Source: Candidatus Methanophagales archaeon ANME-1-THS (GTDB lineage: Archaea; Halobacteriota; Syntropharchaeia; Alkanophagales; Methanospirareceae). From it: a DNA stretch of 13,972 bases. Numbering within the stretch: position 1 is the first letter of the stretch; every line of letters begins with the position of its first letter. The position numbers and the translations under genes were made by a program. The notes beneath the pieces are model-generated. The model did no database searches. It worked only from the letters and a program-made list of their open reading frames with translations, and had not been told where the DNA came from. Below, piece by piece: positions 13,666-13,972 of this stretch. The stretch covers positions 1-13,972 of the forward strand of contig RXIE01000075.1 in assembly GCA_004212135.1 (NCBI GenBank), in the 5' to 3' direction.

Positions 13666-13812
13666 TTACGATACGATTGAGCGTATCACGTCCTTGCGGC
13701 TTTTAATCTCACCATAGCACTTGTAGTGAGCCACTCCGCCTTTCACTGCGACAAACTCGTTCTCCAAAATCTCTTTCTTACAAACTACGCATTTTAACTT
13801 CTTTTTCGCCAC
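13666..13812 (-). CDS. Small zinc-binding-type protein, 48 aa (CxxC...HxxC)
   Basis: From GTG 13812 the minus strand encodes a 48-residue basic protein: KKKLKCVVCKKEILENEF then VAVKGGVAHYKC, ending SIVS and TAA at 13666. The cysteines C8 and C11 with H29 and C32 form a CX2C-X17-HX2C arrangement, like half of a LIM domain or an archaeal mini zinc finger. The start is strongly supported: GGGTGATC, complementary to the 16S rRNA 3' end, ends five bases upstream of GTG. A TATA-like CATTTTTATTG lies at about 13850-13860. Small zinc-finger proteins of this size are common in archaea and often unannotated; nucleic-acid or protein binding is plausible but unproven. It is upstream of and codirectional with trmI, 178 bp apart. 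Confidence 0.75.
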   Translation of the reverse strand: MAKKKLKCVVCKKEILENEFVAVKGGVAHYKCYGEIKSRKDVIRSIVS

Positions 13813-13897
13813 TTCAGATCACCCTGAATACAAAATGAAGGTTTAGGAACAATAAAAATGTTTGTATATCGCTTTATTTTGTCAATTAATTCATTTC

Positions 13898-13972
13898 ATG
13901 GTAGATCGCCAAATTATACAAAAAGAGCAAACAGTAAGAAGCGCGGATGTATCATCTCCTTCTGTCCGAAAA
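13898..13972 (+). CDS. Possible 5' end of a gene running off the window
   Basis: An open reading from ATG 13898 runs 25 codons to the window edge (starting MVDRQIIQKEQTVRS). TATA-like GCTTTATTTTG at 13871-13881 lies about 22-25 nt upstream, as for a leaderless gene divergent from the zinc-binding protein. The open stretch is too short to identify, and chance is a real alternative. Confidence 0.3.
   Translation, partial: MVDRQIIQKEQTVRSADVSSPSVRK

Overview
The window looks like a chromosomal segment from an archaeon. Several starts have a TATA-like box about 25-30 nt upstream and little or no leader (hisC, the DUF123 gene, trmI). The Shine-Dalgarno sites that do occur are of the GGTGA type. 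The gene set is archaeal in character: TrmI-type tRNA m1A methyltransferase, a stand-alone DUF123 protein, NadA, a two-CBS-domain protein, and UPF0175/DUF3368 and MNT/HEPN toxin-antitoxin genes. A methanogen or ANME-related euryarchaeote would fit, but nothing in the window fixes the lineage.

Layout. Positions 1-3230 hold poorly known genes: a 267-aa helical protein, an 88-aa membrane protein with a palindrome between its TATA box and start, a 165-aa membrane protein, a 94-aa hypothetical protein, and a DUF1624 (heparan-alpha-glucosaminide N-acetyltransferase-like) membrane protein. Positions 3230-9390 form a defence-type island, all on the minus strand and visibly AT-richer in its middle part. 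Reading in the direction of transcription, it starts with a 1086-residue type IIG (Eco57I/TaqI-like) restriction-modification enzyme and a separate PD-(D/E)XK nuclease. A frameshifted helical protein follows, then an MntA/HepT-type pair and a UPF0175/DUF3368 pair. Positions 9587-13972 are conserved housekeeping: hisC, nadA, a CBS-pair protein, a DUF123 protein, trmI, an unlisted 48-residue CxxC/HxxC zinc-binding-type protein, and perhaps the start of another gene at the right edge.

The main result is that the island is partly decayed in a consistent way. In both toxin-antitoxin pairs the antitoxin reads through intact while the toxin has lost the half carrying its catalytic residues. The gene upstream of them is broken at a run of eight A. 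The type IIG gene carries, just past its stop, a second diverged copy of a methylase C-terminus in frame with the nuclease gene. This suggests that the enzyme's C-terminal (target-recognition) end was exchanged and the old tail was left behind. The R-M enzyme and the nuclease appear intact and may still form a working defence unit.

I found no rRNA, tRNA, CRISPR array or transposase. I cannot claim a wholly new system. The strongest leads are the R-M enzyme plus nuclease unit with its relic tail, the parallel loss of both toxins, and the palindromic operator at 1208-1231.
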